Below are positions 6,917 through 15,356 of a stretch of 64,000 nucleotides of DNA, one piece after another. Within the stretch, counting starts at the first letter, position 1. Each line of letters begins with the position of its first letter. The DNA is from Dietzia sp. B32 (GTDB taxonomy: Bacteria; Actinomycetota; Actinomycetes; Mycobacteriales; Mycobacteriaceae), in contig NZ_CP093845.1 of assembly GCF_024732245.1 (NCBI RefSeq), positions 1,736,001 through 1,800,000 on the forward strand, read 5' to 3'. The position numbers and the translations under genes are program-made. The notes below the pieces were generated by a model. The model was not told the DNA's origin. It did no database searches and worked only from the letters and a program-made list of their open reading frames with translations.

Positions 6917-7840
6917 ATGTCGCGCCGCAGTCGGTCCATCGCCACACTTCTGGCCGCAGCAGGCCTCGTCGTCGTCGGCCTCTCGCCCGCCGCCTCCGCG
7001 CAGTCCCTCATGGGCTCGACCGGATCCACCGGGTCGGTCGGCGCGCTCGGCCTGGAGTCGGCGCCGATCCCCACGCCCGCGATCCCCGGACTGTCCGGTG
7101 TGCTGACGATCCCCGTCCCCGCCCCGGAACGACGGCAGACGGAGACCACGGTGGCCTCGGTCTACCCCACCTCCGGCGAGACGGTGGGCGTCGCGCAACC
7201 GGTGATGATCCGGTTCGACCAGCCCGTCACCGACCGAGCCCGCGCCGAGGCGTCGGTGGGGATCCGGACCGCGCCCGCCGTCGACGGCAAGTTCTACTGG
7301 GTCGGTGACACGGAACTGCGCTGGCGACCGCTCGAATTCTGGCCCGCCCACACCTCCGTGACCGTGTGGGCCGGCGGCCGCGAGACCGTCTTCCGCACCG
7401 GCGACGCCGTGGTATCGACCTACGACGACCACACCCACACCGTCACCGTGACCCGCAACGGGCAGGTGGTGCGCACCATGAAGGCCTCCGCGGGCCGCGA
7501 CGCCTATGCCACCCACAACGGTGTCTACTACAACGGGTGGCGCGCCCGCGAGGTGCGGATGGACTCGGAGACCTGGGGACTGTCCAGGACCGCCGGCGGA
7601 TACGACACGACGGTGGCCAACGGGGTGCGGTTGAGCTACGACGGCATCTTCATCCACTCGGCGCCGTGGTCGGTGGCCGACCAGGGAGTCCGCAACGTCT
7701 CCCACGGCTGCATCAACCTCAGCCCCGAGGATGCCGCCTGGTACTTCGACAACACCCGCAACGGCGACCCGTTCATCGTCAGCGGTGGCCCCGGCCGGCA
7801 GTTCGGCGCCTTCGACGGTCAGGGCGACTGGAACTACTGA
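6917..7840 (+). CDS. L,D-transpeptidase with Ig-like and YkuD domains
   Basis: The 307-residue protein has a Sec signal peptide (residues 1-28, cleavage after AASA). A linker follows, then an Ig-like domain with YPTSGETVGVAQPVMIRFD at about residues 82-155, and a C-terminal YkuD catalytic domain. The catalytic motif reads SHGCINLSPEDA, with His and nucleophilic Cys, preceded by the IHSAPW histidine. It ends in QGDWNY, like mycobacterial Ldt enzymes. It should form 3-3 cross-links in peptidoglycan outside the membrane. The ATG follows GAGGAG at 6907-6912. A close paralogue lies immediately downstream. Confidence 0.93.
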   Translation: MSRRSRSIATLLAAAGLVVVGLSPAASAQSLMGSTGSTGSVGALGLESAPIPTPAIPGLSGVLTIPVPAPERRQTETTVASVYPTSGETVGVAQPVMIRFDQPVTDRARAEASVGIRTAPAVDGKFYWVGDTELRWRPLEFWPAHTSVTVWAGGRETVFRTGDAVVSTYDDHTHTVTVTRNGQVVRTMKASAGRDAYATHNGVYYNGWRAREVRMDSETWGLSRTAGGYDTTVANGVRLSYDGIFIHSAPWSVADQGVRNVSHGCINLSPEDAAWYFDNTRNGDPFIVSGGPGRQFGAFDGQGDWNY

Positions 7841-7945
7841 TCCCCGCGGGTCGACGAAACACTTCGGTTGTGGCGCACGACATATCCGGGTAGAAGTCTG
7901 TTCCAACCCCCAGAGAACCGCCCGTCGCCCTCAGGAGCCCCTCAC

Positions 7946-8887
7946 ATGACCCGTGCCTCCCTACCTTCGGCGGCCGCCGCGGTCCTCGCCGCGATCGCTC
8001 TCCTCATGGGGGTCTCGGTCGGTACGGGCACCACCCCGACCGCCGGGGCCCAGTCGGTGATGCCGCTGAGCCCGCCCGGGGTGCCGCAGCTCGAGAACGC
8101 GCCCCTGCCCACCCCGGCCATCCCGGGTGTCGGCGCCATGCCCGTGCTGACCTACCCGGTCATCGGTCCGCCGCGGCCGACCACCGAATACGGCGACGTC
8201 AACGTCTTCCCCACCCCGAACGAGATCGTGGGCGTGGCGCAGCCCGTCATGTTCTTCTTCGACCGCCCGATCCGCGACCGGGCACGGGCCGAGGCCACGA
8301 TCGGTATCCGCACCGAGCCGCCGGTCGCGGGCAAGTTCTACTGGGTGGGTGACCGCGAGCTGCGCTGGCGGCCCCACACCTTCTGGCCCGTCAACTCCTC
8401 GGTCACCGTGTGGGCCGGCGGGAAGCGCCAGCAGTCGTTCCGGACCGGCGACGCCGTGATCGCCGAGTTCGACGACCGCACCAAGCTCGTCACCGTCACC
8501 CGCAACGGCCAGCACGTCCGCACCATGCGCGCCTCCGCCGGGCGGCCCGGCTGGGACACCTACAACGGCGTCTACTACACGGGCCAGCGCGGGCGGGCGG
8601 TCCGCATGAACTCCGCCGCCTTCGGCCTGCGGATCGAGGACGGCGGGTACGACTCGATCGTCAACGACGCGGTCCGGCTCTCCTACGACGGGATCTACAT
8701 CCACTCCGCGCCGTGGTCGATCGCCGACCAGGGGGTTCGCAACGTCTCCCACGGCTGTATCAACGTCAGTCCCGCCGACGCCCGCTGGTACTACGACACC
8801 AGCCGCAACGGCGACCCGTTCATCGTCAAGAACGGACCCGGACGCCCCTTCGGCGCCTTCGACGGCCAGGGAGATTGGAACTACTGA
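7946..8887 (+). CDS. L,D-transpeptidase, tandem paralogue
   Basis: The 313-residue paralogue of the preceding gene has the same order: signal peptide (MTRASLPSAAAAVLAAIALL, cleavage near AGAQ), Pro-rich linker, Ig-like domain and YkuD domain with SHGCINVSPADA. It shares long identical segments with its neighbour, such as GKFYWVG, SVTVWAGG and GACDQG-free HSAPWSIADQGVRNVSHGC, and the same QGDWNY end. The ATG at 7946 is chosen because AGGAG at 7933-7937 precedes it and the signal peptide starts here. The pair arose by tandem duplication. The 105-nt gap may carry its own promoter. A hairpin terminates the pair at 8913-8939. Confidence 0.92.
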   Translation: MTRASLPSAAAAVLAAIALLMGVSVGTGTTPTAGAQSVMPLSPPGVPQLENAPLPTPAIPGVGAMPVLTYPVIGPPRPTTEYGDVNVFPTPNEIVGVAQPVMFFFDRPIRDRARAEATIGIRTEPPVAGKFYWVGDRELRWRPHTFWPVNSSVTVWAGGKRQQSFRTGDAVIAEFDDRTKLVTVTRNGQHVRTMRASAGRPGWDTYNGVYYTGQRGRAVRMNSAAFGLRIEDGGYDSIVNDAVRLSYDGIYIHSAPWSIADQGVRNVSHGCINVSPADARWYYDTSRNGDPFIVKNGPGRPFGAFDGQGDWNY

Positions 8888-8912
8888 CACCACCCGCCGC
8901 TGTAGTGGAAGT

Positions 8913-8939
8913 GAAAACCCCCGGCGCGCCGCGGTTTTC
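8913..8939 (+). terminator. hairpin terminator after the transpeptidase pair
   Basis: Outer arms GAAAACC (8913-8919) and GGTTTTC (8933-8939) enclose the self-complementary CGGCGCGCCG (8922-8931). It is 25 nt after the second transpeptidase stop. Confidence 0.65.
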
Positions 8940-8964
8940 AACATCTGTACCGTTTAGCCCTCTG

Positions 8965-8982
8965 TAGGCCACCGGTGGTCTA
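8965..8982. promoter_or_regulatory. 18-bp palindromic operator in front of the ugp-type operon
   Basis: TAGGCCACCGGTGGTCTA is self-complementary apart from one position pair (the fourth base from each end), with a central CG. It ends 45 nt before the first permease GTG and overlaps a possible -10 element, TATCGT, at 8981-8986. The central-CG palindrome resembles LacI-type operators, and repression by such a regulator is inference. No regulator gene adjoins the operon. Confidence 0.55.
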
Positions 8983-9027
8983 TCGTCCGGACAAGAAACG
9001 TTCATTCGTGACGGCGAGGCTTCCACC

Positions 9028-9987
9028 GTGCAGACGACGAACCCCCCGGCGGCCGAGAGATCGGACGTCGCCACCCCGCCCGGGACTGCGGCACGACGCC
9101 GACGTGTCCGCCTGGGCGGTTCGGCGGGTGAGAAGCTGCTGTTCCTCGCGCTCGTCCTGCCCAACCTCGCACTGCTCGGGATGTTCGTCTACCGCCCGCT
9201 GATCGACAACATCCGTCTGAGCTTCTTCGACTGGAACATCTCGTCGCCGAACTCCACCTTCATCGGTTGGTCCAACTACATCGAGTGGTGGAACCGCGGC
9301 GACAGCTGGGTGGTCGTACAGAACACCGTGATCTTCACCGTGGCCGCGGTCGTCGGATCGATGGTGCTGGGACTGGCGCTGGCACTGCTCCTGGACCAAC
9401 AACTGGTCGGGCGGGGGATCGTGCGGTCGGCCGTCTTCGCGCCGTTCGTGATCGCCGGCGCCGCGATCGGTGTCGCGTTCCAGTTCATCTTCGACCCGCG
9501 CTTCGGCATGATCTCGGCCCTGCTCACGATGGTCGACCTGCCGGTGCCGAACTTCTACCAGGACCCGGACTGGGCGCTGTTCATGGTGACCGTGACCTAC
9601 ATCTGGAAGAACCTCGGCTACAGCTTCGTCATCTACCTCGCCGCTCTGCAGGCCAAGCCCGCCGAACTCTACGAGGCCGCCGAGATGGACGGCGCGGGAC
9701 GCTGGTCGACGTTCCGCTCGGTCACCCTGCCGCTGCTGCGTCCCACCACGTTCTTCCTGTCGATCACCGTCATGCTGAACTCCCTGCAGGTGTTCGACAT
9801 CATCTACGTGATGACCCGCGGCGGTCCGCAGGGCAACGGCACCACCACCATGGTGTTCCAGGTGTACCAGGAGACCTTCCAGAACTTCCGTGCCGGCTAC
9901 GGCGCCACCGTCGCGACGGTCATGTTCCTGGTCCTGCTCATCGTCACCGCGATCCAGGTGCGCGTGATGGACAGGAAGACGATATGA
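9028..9987 (+). CDS. ugpA: ABC transporter permease, UgpA-like
   Basis: The 319-residue MalF/UgpA-type permease has six membrane helices starting at about residue 33. It carries the cytoplasmic EAA loop EAAEMDGAGRWSTFRSVTLP (residues about 213-232) that docks on the ATPase. The gene order permease-permease-binding protein-ATPase equals ugpAEBC of M. tuberculosis, whose system imports glycerophosphodiesters such as glycerophosphocholine. The substrate here is therefore inferred, and another sugar or polyol is possible. The GTG start at 9028 is weakly preceded by GGCGAGG. It overlaps the second permease by 4 nt (ATGA at 9984-9987). Confidence 0.85.
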   Translation: MQTTNPPAAERSDVATPPGTAARRRRVRLGGSAGEKLLFLALVLPNLALLGMFVYRPLIDNIRLSFFDWNISSPNSTFIGWSNYIEWWNRGDSWVVVQNTVIFTVAAVVGSMVLGLALALLLDQQLVGRGIVRSAVFAPFVIAGAAIGVAFQFIFDPRFGMISALLTMVDLPVPNFYQDPDWALFMVTVTYIWKNLGYSFVIYLAALQAKPAELYEAAEMDGAGRWSTFRSVTLPLLRPTTFFLSITVMLNSLQVFDIIYVMTRGGPQGNGTTTMVFQVYQETFQNFRAGYGATVATVMFLVLLIVTAIQVRVMDRKTI

Positions 9988-10823
9988 ACCCGATCTCCGG
10001 CCCGTCCCGGGCGATGAAGGTGGCCGGTTACCTGGCCATGTTCCTGGTGCTCGCCATCATCGCGCTGCCGCTGTACTGGGTCATCGTCACGTCGTTCAAG
10101 ACTCCCGACATGGTGTACATCCAGCCGCCCGCCTGGTGGCCGGACCCGGTCACCGCGGACCCGTACTCACGTGTTGTCGAGCAGGTGCCGTTCCTGAAGT
10201 ACTTCGCCAACTCGCTGATCATCACGGGCGCGCTGGTCACCGCCAAACTGGTCTTGGGGATCCTCAGCGCGTACGCGTTCGTCTACCTGCGCTTCCCCGG
10301 GCGCGGCGTGGTCTTCATGCTGGTCCTGGCGGCGCTGATGGTGCCCAACCAGATCACCGTCATCTCCAACTACGCCCTGATCTCCCAACTGGGCTGGATC
10401 AACACCTTCCAGGGCATCATCTTCCCGCTCGCCGGGGTCGCGTTCGGCACGTTCCTCATGCGCAACCACTTCCTCACCCTGCCGTTCGAGATCGTCGAGG
10501 CCGCGCGCATGGACGGCTGCGGCCACATGAAGCTGCTGCTGCGGGTCCTGCTGCCGATGAGCTGGCCCACGGTCGTGGCGTTCGCGCTCATCACGATCGT
10601 CAACGAGTGGAACGAATACCTCTGGCCGTTCCTCGTGGCGTCCGACGAGACGGTGGCCCCACTGCAGGTCGGGCTGGCGCGCCTCATCTCCACCGACGCC
10701 TACATCGACTGGCCGATGGTCATGGCCGCCACGATCCTCACCATCACCCCGATCCTCGTCGTGTTCCTGCTCCTGCAGCGCCACATGATCAAGGGCCTCA
10801 CCTCCGGCGCGGTCAAGGGCTGA
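9984..10823 (+). CDS. ugpE: ABC transporter permease, UgpE-like
   Basis: The 279-residue MalG/UgpE-type permease has six membrane helices. The conserved EAA loop reads VEAARMDGCGHMKLLLRVLLP, which contains the invariant Glu-Ala-Ala and Gly. It starts at the ATG that overlaps the ugpA stop, with AGGAAG at 9973-9978 as ribosome binding site. It forms the heterodimeric membrane pore with the UgpA-like permease. The next gene follows after 86 nt containing a 15-bp tandem repeat. Confidence 0.86.
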   Translation: MNPISGPSRAMKVAGYLAMFLVLAIIALPLYWVIVTSFKTPDMVYIQPPAWWPDPVTADPYSRVVEQVPFLKYFANSLIITGALVTAKLVLGILSAYAFVYLRFPGRGVVFMLVLAALMVPNQITVISNYALISQLGWINTFQGIIFPLAGVAFGTFLMRNHFLTLPFEIVEAARMDGCGHMKLLLRVLLPMSWPTVVAFALITIVNEWNEYLWPFLVASDETVAPLQVGLARLISTDAYIDWPMVMAATILTITPILVVFLLLQRHMIKGLTSGAVKG

Positions 10824-10851
10824 CCCGCCGCCACACTCCACCCGTCCCCCA

Positions 10852-10879
10852 TACACCCACCGTCCGTACACCCACCGTC
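10852..10879 (+). repeat. 15-bp tandem repeat in the ugpE-ugpB gap
   Basis: TACACCCACCGTC occurs at 10852-10864 and again at 10867-10879, a 15-bp period, just before the ribosome binding site of the binding-protein gene. Only two copies are present, and no function is evident. Confidence 0.6.
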
Positions 10880-10909
10880 AGGTTCGACCTCGAGAAAGGC
10901 ATCACCGCC

Positions 10910-12238
10910 ATGAATCCCCTGAACCGCAGGCTATTCCTGGGTCTCCTCGGCGCATCCGCCGCCACCGTCACCGTCGCCGGCTGCGCCGGGACCGGTGGCG
11001 ACGACTCCTCCGGCGACACCGGTGGATCCGGTGGCGGCGGCGGTGACACGGGCACCATCACCTTCTGGTCCAACCACCCCGGCGACTCCAAGGACGTCGA
11101 GGAGCAGCTCATCGACACCTTCCAGAAGGAGAACCCCGGGCTCAGCGTCAACCTCGTCGACGGCGGCAAGAACTACGAGGAGGTCGCCCAGAAGCTCAAC
11201 GCGGCCCTGACCGGCAACGACGTCCCCGACGTCGTGGTGGTCTCCGACGTCACCTGGTTCAACTTCGCGCTCAACGACCAGCTCACCCCGCTGGACGACC
11301 TGTTCGCCGAGGCCGGGGTGGACACCGGCAGCTACGTCGACGCACTCTTCGGCGACTACGAACTCCAGGGCAAGACCTACGGCCTGCCGTTCGCCCGGTC
11401 GACGCCGTTGTTCTACTACAACAAGCAGATCTGGGAGCAGGCCGGCCTGCCCGACCGCGGCCCCGAGAGCTGGGACGAGTTCATGGACTGGGCCCCGCGC
11501 ATCCAGGACGCGATCGGCGAGGGCAAGCACGCGATCGCCATGTACGACGGCTCCAACTATCTCGACTGGACCATGCAGAACATGGTGTGGGACGAGGGCG
11601 GCGCCTTCTCCCGCGAGTGGGAGGCCACGTTCACCGACCCCGCCACCATCGCCGGCGTCGAGCGGCTCAAGCAGATCAACGACGAGGGCTTCCTCGTGGT
11701 GTCCGCGGACTCGATCACCGAGTTCGGTTCCGGCCTGGCCGCCTGCGCCATGGCCTCCACCGGCTCCCTGCGCACCGCCACCGAGAACGCACAGTTCCCG
11801 TTCGGCACCGCCTTCCTCCCGGGCGCGCAGGCCAACTCCTCCTGCCCCACCGGTGGAGCCGGACTGGCGATCCCGGCCAAGATCTCCGACGAGCGCAAGA
11901 TCAACGCGCTCAAATTCATCGACTCGATCACCTCCACCCAGAGCACCGCGAAGTTCGCGCAGGCGACCGGGTACATGCCGGTCCGCAAGAACGCCCGCGA
12001 GGCCCAGGAGATCCGGGACTACCTGGCGGAGACCCCGCAGGCCGGCACCGCGATCGACCAGCTGGAGTTCACCCGCCCGCAGGACAACGCCCGGGTGTTC
12101 GTCCCGAACGGCGGCAACCGGATCGGCGGCGGTCTGGACAAGGTGCTCGCCGGCGAGGACGTCCGTCAGGTGATGGAGCAGCTCCAGACCGAGACCCAGC
12201 AGATCATCGACACCCAGCTCACGCCGAAGCTCGGCTGA
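10910..12238 (+). CDS. ugpB: ABC transporter substrate-binding lipoprotein, UgpB-like
   Basis: The 442-residue extracellular solute-binding protein family 1 member has an N-terminal NRRLFLG motif with twin arginines followed by a hydrophobic stretch and the lipobox VAGC (Cys at about residue 24). It may therefore be a Tat-exported lipoprotein. A Gly/Ser/Asp linker precedes ITFWSNHPGDSKDVEEQLI, the usual start of the periplasmic-binding fold. The ATG at 10910 follows GAGAAAGG. The C-terminus has the family's residues for ligand enclosure (GGAGLAIPAK). It delivers substrate to the UgpA/UgpE pore. The ligand is not certain. Confidence 0.87.
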   Translation: MNPLNRRLFLGLLGASAATVTVAGCAGTGGDDSSGDTGGSGGGGGDTGTITFWSNHPGDSKDVEEQLIDTFQKENPGLSVNLVDGGKNYEEVAQKLNAALTGNDVPDVVVVSDVTWFNFALNDQLTPLDDLFAEAGVDTGSYVDALFGDYELQGKTYGLPFARSTPLFYYNKQIWEQAGLPDRGPESWDEFMDWAPRIQDAIGEGKHAIAMYDGSNYLDWTMQNMVWDEGGAFSREWEATFTDPATIAGVERLKQINDEGFLVVSADSITEFGSGLAACAMASTGSLRTATENAQFPFGTAFLPGAQANSSCPTGGAGLAIPAKISDERKINALKFIDSITSTQSTAKFAQATGYMPVRKNAREAQEIRDYLAETPQAGTAIDQLEFTRPQDNARVFVPNGGNRIGGGLDKVLAGEDVRQVMEQLQTETQQIIDTQLTPKLG

Positions 12239-12363
12239 GCGGCTCACCTCCCGCCACCTCGGCGGAAGCCCGAGCCCGCGGGCCGTGGGGGTCGACGGCG
12301 GACCTCGTCGTCGTCGACCCCCTCGCGCCCTCCCACCGCCCCGCCCCAGGAGACCCACCGACC

Positions 12364-13428
12364 ATGGCCACCGTCCGGTTCGACCACGCCACCAGGCGCT
12401 TCGACACGTCATCGGCGCCCGCCGTCGACTCGCTCGACATCGACATCGACGACGGCGAGTTCCTCGTCCTGGTGGGGCCGTCCGGGTGCGGCAAGTCCAC
12501 GAGCCTGCGCATGCTGGCCGGGCTCGAGCCGATCGACTCCGGTCGGGTGCTCATCGACGGCCAGGACATGAACCGCGTCGCCCCGCGGGACCGCGACGTG
12601 GCCATGGTCTTCCAGAACTACGCGCTGTACCCCACCATGACGGTCGCCCAGAACATGGGCTTCGCCCTGCGCAACGCCGGCGTGAACAAGGCGGACACCC
12701 GACGGCAGGTCGAGGAGGCCGCCCGGGTGCTGCAACTGGAGGACCTGCTCGACCGAAAGCCGTCCCAACTGTCCGGCGGGCAGCGGCAGCGCGTGGCGAT
12801 GGGGCGCGCGATCGTGCGCCGCCCCAAGGTCTTCTGCATGGACGAACCGCTGTCCAACCTCGACGCCAAGCTCCGGGTCTCCACCCGCGGCGAGATCGCC
12901 GGACTGCAGCGCCGACTCGGGGTCACCACCGTCTACGTCACCCACGACCAGGTCGAGGCGATGACGATGGGCACCCGGGTGGCGGTGCTCAACGCGGGCG
13001 TCCTGCAGCAGGTCGCGGCCCCGCGCGAGCTGTACGACCGACCGGTCAACGCGTTCGTCGCCGGGTTCATCGGCACGCCCGCCATGAACCTCGTCGAGGT
13101 GGCGGTCGAGGGCGGGCGCGCGCGGGTCGGCGACGCCGAGGTCGAGGTCCCGGCCGCGCTCGACGGGCGCGACCGGATCACCCTGGGCGCCCGCCCCGAG
13201 GACCTGCGCCCGGTCGGGCCGGGCGAGCCGGGGTTCGACCTCACCGTGGACCTCGTCGAGGAACTCGGCGCCGAGGCCTTCGCCTACGGCCACACCGACG
13301 CCGGCGAACGGACCGCCATCCGCCTCGACCGCGGACACGGCACGGTCGTCGGCGAGCGGATCCGGGTACGGCACGACGACGCGGCGGTCCACGCCTTCGA
13401 CATCGAGACCGGCCTGCGCCTCGACTGA
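12364..13428 (+). CDS. ugpC: ABC transporter ATPase, UgpC/MsmK-like
   Basis: The 354-residue ATPase has Walker A GPSGCGKST (residues about 39-47), the Q-loop MVFQNYALYP, the ABC signature LSGGQRQR, Walker B VFCMDEPLSNLDAKL and the H-loop VTHDQVEAMT. A C-terminal TOBE-type regulatory domain covers about residues 240-354. It energises the import complex encoded upstream. The ATG lies 125 nt after ugpB, a gap with no visible terminator, so it is probably in the same operon. The gene is convergent with the lipase gene at 13453. A weak 6-bp hairpin at 13441-13456 may end transcription. Confidence 0.9.
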   Translation: MATVRFDHATRRFDTSSAPAVDSLDIDIDDGEFLVLVGPSGCGKSTSLRMLAGLEPIDSGRVLIDGQDMNRVAPRDRDVAMVFQNYALYPTMTVAQNMGFALRNAGVNKADTRRQVEEAARVLQLEDLLDRKPSQLSGGQRQRVAMGRAIVRRPKVFCMDEPLSNLDAKLRVSTRGEIAGLQRRLGVTTVYVTHDQVEAMTMGTRVAVLNAGVLQQVAAPRELYDRPVNAFVAGFIGTPAMNLVEVAVEGGRARVGDAEVEVPAALDGRDRITLGARPEDLRPVGPGEPGFDLTVDLVEELGAEAFAYGHTDAGERTAIRLDRGHGTVVGERIRVRHDDAAVHAFDIETGLRLD

Positions 13429-13452
13429 CCTGGGCCTGGACTGACCTGCGGG

Positions 13453-14388
13453 TCAGCGCGGCGGCACGGGCGCGAGCACGCCCAGCAGCTGATCCGCGAC
13501 CACGCACCGCGGAGCAGACGCAGCACCGCGCGGCCCGCCCAGGGCGTCGACCACCAGGTCCACCGCCCGCGGTGAGGCCAGCACCGTCAGGTGCCCCGAT
13601 CGATCGACCTCGCACCCGTCCTGGAGCCGCACCACGTCCAGGTCCACGAAGTCCGGTACCTCCGGCGCCACGACCGGCCCGGTGAGCTCGTCGTAGTCCG
13701 AGGACACCGCCACGTACCGCACGCCGCGCGCGAAGGGCACGCCCTCCTCGCCCAGCCACGCCAGTGTCGCCTCGGCATCCCGCTGCGCCGTGTCGGGAGA
13801 CAGCACGCCGAGCAGGTCGGTGACGAACTCCGGCGGCCCGTCTCCCGACCGGGCGGGGTCGGCGCCCAGCGTGGCGACGGTCCGCACGGCGTCGCCCCGG
13901 GTGGTCGCGGCGACGTAGGAGGCGATTATCGCGCCCTGCGAGTGCCCCACCAGGTCCACGTCAGACGCCCCGGTGATCGCGCGGACGCGGTCGATCTCGG
14001 CGGCGAGCTGCGGTGCCGAGGCCCCGGTGAGCGAGTCGATCCCGCCCACCGATCCGGGTCCGCCACCCGGTCCGGGGGGCGCTCCCACGGTGGGGGCCCA
14101 CACGCAGTACCCCTCCGCGGCCAGTGCGGCACCGAGGGTGGCCCACGAGTTGCCGCCGTTCAGGCCGGTGCCGTGCACGAGGATCACCGGCACGGGGTGG
14201 TGCGCCGTCGGCCGGCAGTCATCGCGGTTGATGCCCGGAGGGTCGGTCAGGTTGTGGGTGAGTTGGTGCACCGCGCCGTCCCACCACCGCCACGGCACCT
14301 GCGCGTGCGTGGGTGCGGGGGCCGCCACACCGGGGACGACGACGAGGGCCGCAGCCGCGAGCAGACCCGCGATCCCGGGCCGGATCAC
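13453..14388 (-). CDS. secreted alpha/beta-hydrolase (lipase/esterase)
   Basis: The 311-residue protein has a signal peptide of about 30 residues. The lipase fold shows the oxyanion-hole strand VPVILVHGTGLNGG and the nucleophile elbow GHSQG (residues about 148-152). The catalytic acid and His are probably in VAVSSDYDE and DRSGHLTVL. Two Cys pairs (DDCRP, EGYCVW; DGCEVD, PRCVV) suggest disulphides. It resembles the class-2-like secreted lipases of actinobacteria. The GTG start overlaps the stop of the upstream paralogue by 4 nt, so it is the last gene of a three-gene coupled operon. It probably hydrolyses lipid or ester substrates outside the cell. Confidence 0.86.
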   Translation of the reverse strand: MIRPGIAGLLAAAALVVVPGVAAPAPTHAQVPWRWWDGAVHQLTHNLTDPPGINRDDCRPTAHHPVPVILVHGTGLNGGNSWATLGAALAAEGYCVWAPTVGAPPGPGGGPGSVGGIDSLTGASAPQLAAEIDRVRAITGASDVDLVGHSQGAIIASYVAATTRGDAVRTVATLGADPARSGDGPPEFVTDLLGVLSPDTAQRDAEATLAWLGEEGVPFARGVRYVAVSSDYDELTGPVVAPEVPDFVDLDVVRLQDGCEVDRSGHLTVLASPRAVDLVVDALGGPRGAASAPRCVVADQLLGVLAPVPPR

Positions 14389-15356
14389 GATCCCGGCAGC
14401 GTGGGGACCGGTCCCAGGTAGGGAGCCACCGCCTCACATCGCGGTACACGCTGGTCGGCGGGGTCCAGCGCACCCAGGATGAAGTCGGCGGTGCGGCCGT
14501 CGGAGGCGATGGCCAGATGCTCGGCGTGGTTCTGCTCGCACCCGTCCTGGATGGTGATGTTGGTGGCCTGCGGGCCCTCGACGACACCGGAGGTGTACGG
14601 CTGGACCAGCTGGTCGTACCGGGTCACGAGGTTGAGGTAGGTCACGCCCGGTGCATAGGGGGTGCCGCCCGCCCACAGGAGTTCGAGCGTCTCCGACCCT
14701 GCGGCCATCTGGCCGAGGGACGGGGCGATCTCGACCGCGCGTCCGCGGTCCCCGCTGGCCAGCGCGGTGCCGATCGCCCCGGACCCGGTCCCGCGGGAGC
14801 CGTGCCACAGGGGGGCTATCGCGGCGACGGTGTTCACCTTGCCGGGTCGGCCCACCTTGGCCACCAGGCCGGAGACGAGCGTCCCCTGCGAGTGCCCGAT
14901 GAGGTCCACCTGCTCGGCACCGGTCGAGGCGAGGACACGGTCGACGAACTCGCCGACCTGCGGCACCGAGACCTCCGTGATGTCCGACAGGCCGCCCAGC
15001 ATGCTCACCGGCCACGGCTGGCCGGGCAGCGCACCGTAGGTGAGCGTGTAGACGCAGTAGCCCTCGTTGTGCAGCAGGGGTCCGTAGGTGGCCCAGTTGG
15101 TGACCGCACAGCCGGAGGTGCCGTGGACCAGCACGACCGGGCGCGGCTTGTCGGCGGTGGGGCGGCACGACCAGTCGTTGGCCCCGGGTAGCTCCGACCC
15201 CGGGGCGGTGAGCGCCTGAACCGCTCCGGTGAAGAACGAGTACGGCACCGGCAGCGGCGCCCGCGTCGACGGGTCGGTGGCGTTCGCGGCGCCCGCGCCC
15301 GTCACTGCGAGGAGCGCGGCGGCGGTGACGGCCAGGGCGGCCCGCAGGGTTCTCAT
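14385..15356 (-). CDS. secreted alpha/beta-hydrolase (lipase/esterase), paralogue
   Basis: The 323-residue paralogue of the following lipase has a signal peptide ending near GAANA (about residue 26). It has the oxyanion strand RPVVLVHGTSGCAVTNW and the nucleophile elbow GHSQG (about residues 166-170). The acid and His candidates lie in VTRYDQLVQP and NHAEHLAI. The Cys positions match those in the paralogue, supporting conserved disulphides. The ATG overlaps the upstream reductase stop by 4 nt (ATGA), and its own stop overlaps the next lipase start. Duplicate lipases in one operon probably differ in substrate chain length, which is inference. Confidence 0.86.
   Translation of the reverse strand: MRTLRAALAVTAAALLAVTGAGAANATDPSTRAPLPVPYSFFTGAVQALTAPGSELPGANDWSCRPTADKPRPVVLVHGTSGCAVTNWATYGPLLHNEGYCVYTLTYGALPGQPWPVSMLGGLSDITEVSVPQVGEFVDRVLASTGAEQVDLIGHSQGTLVSGLVAKVGRPGKVNTVAAIAPLWHGSRGTGSGAIGTALASGDRGRAVEIAPSLGQMAAGSETLELLWAGGTPYAPGVTYLNLVTRYDQLVQPYTSGVVEGPQATNITIQDGCEQNHAEHLAIASDGRTADFILGALDPADQRVPRCEAVAPYLGPVPTLPGS

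Noticed and set aside
10931-12412. Minus-strand frame of 493 codons opposite ugpB
   Set aside because: It has no recognisable domain and is fully antisense to a well-defined lipoprotein with signal peptide and ribosome binding site.
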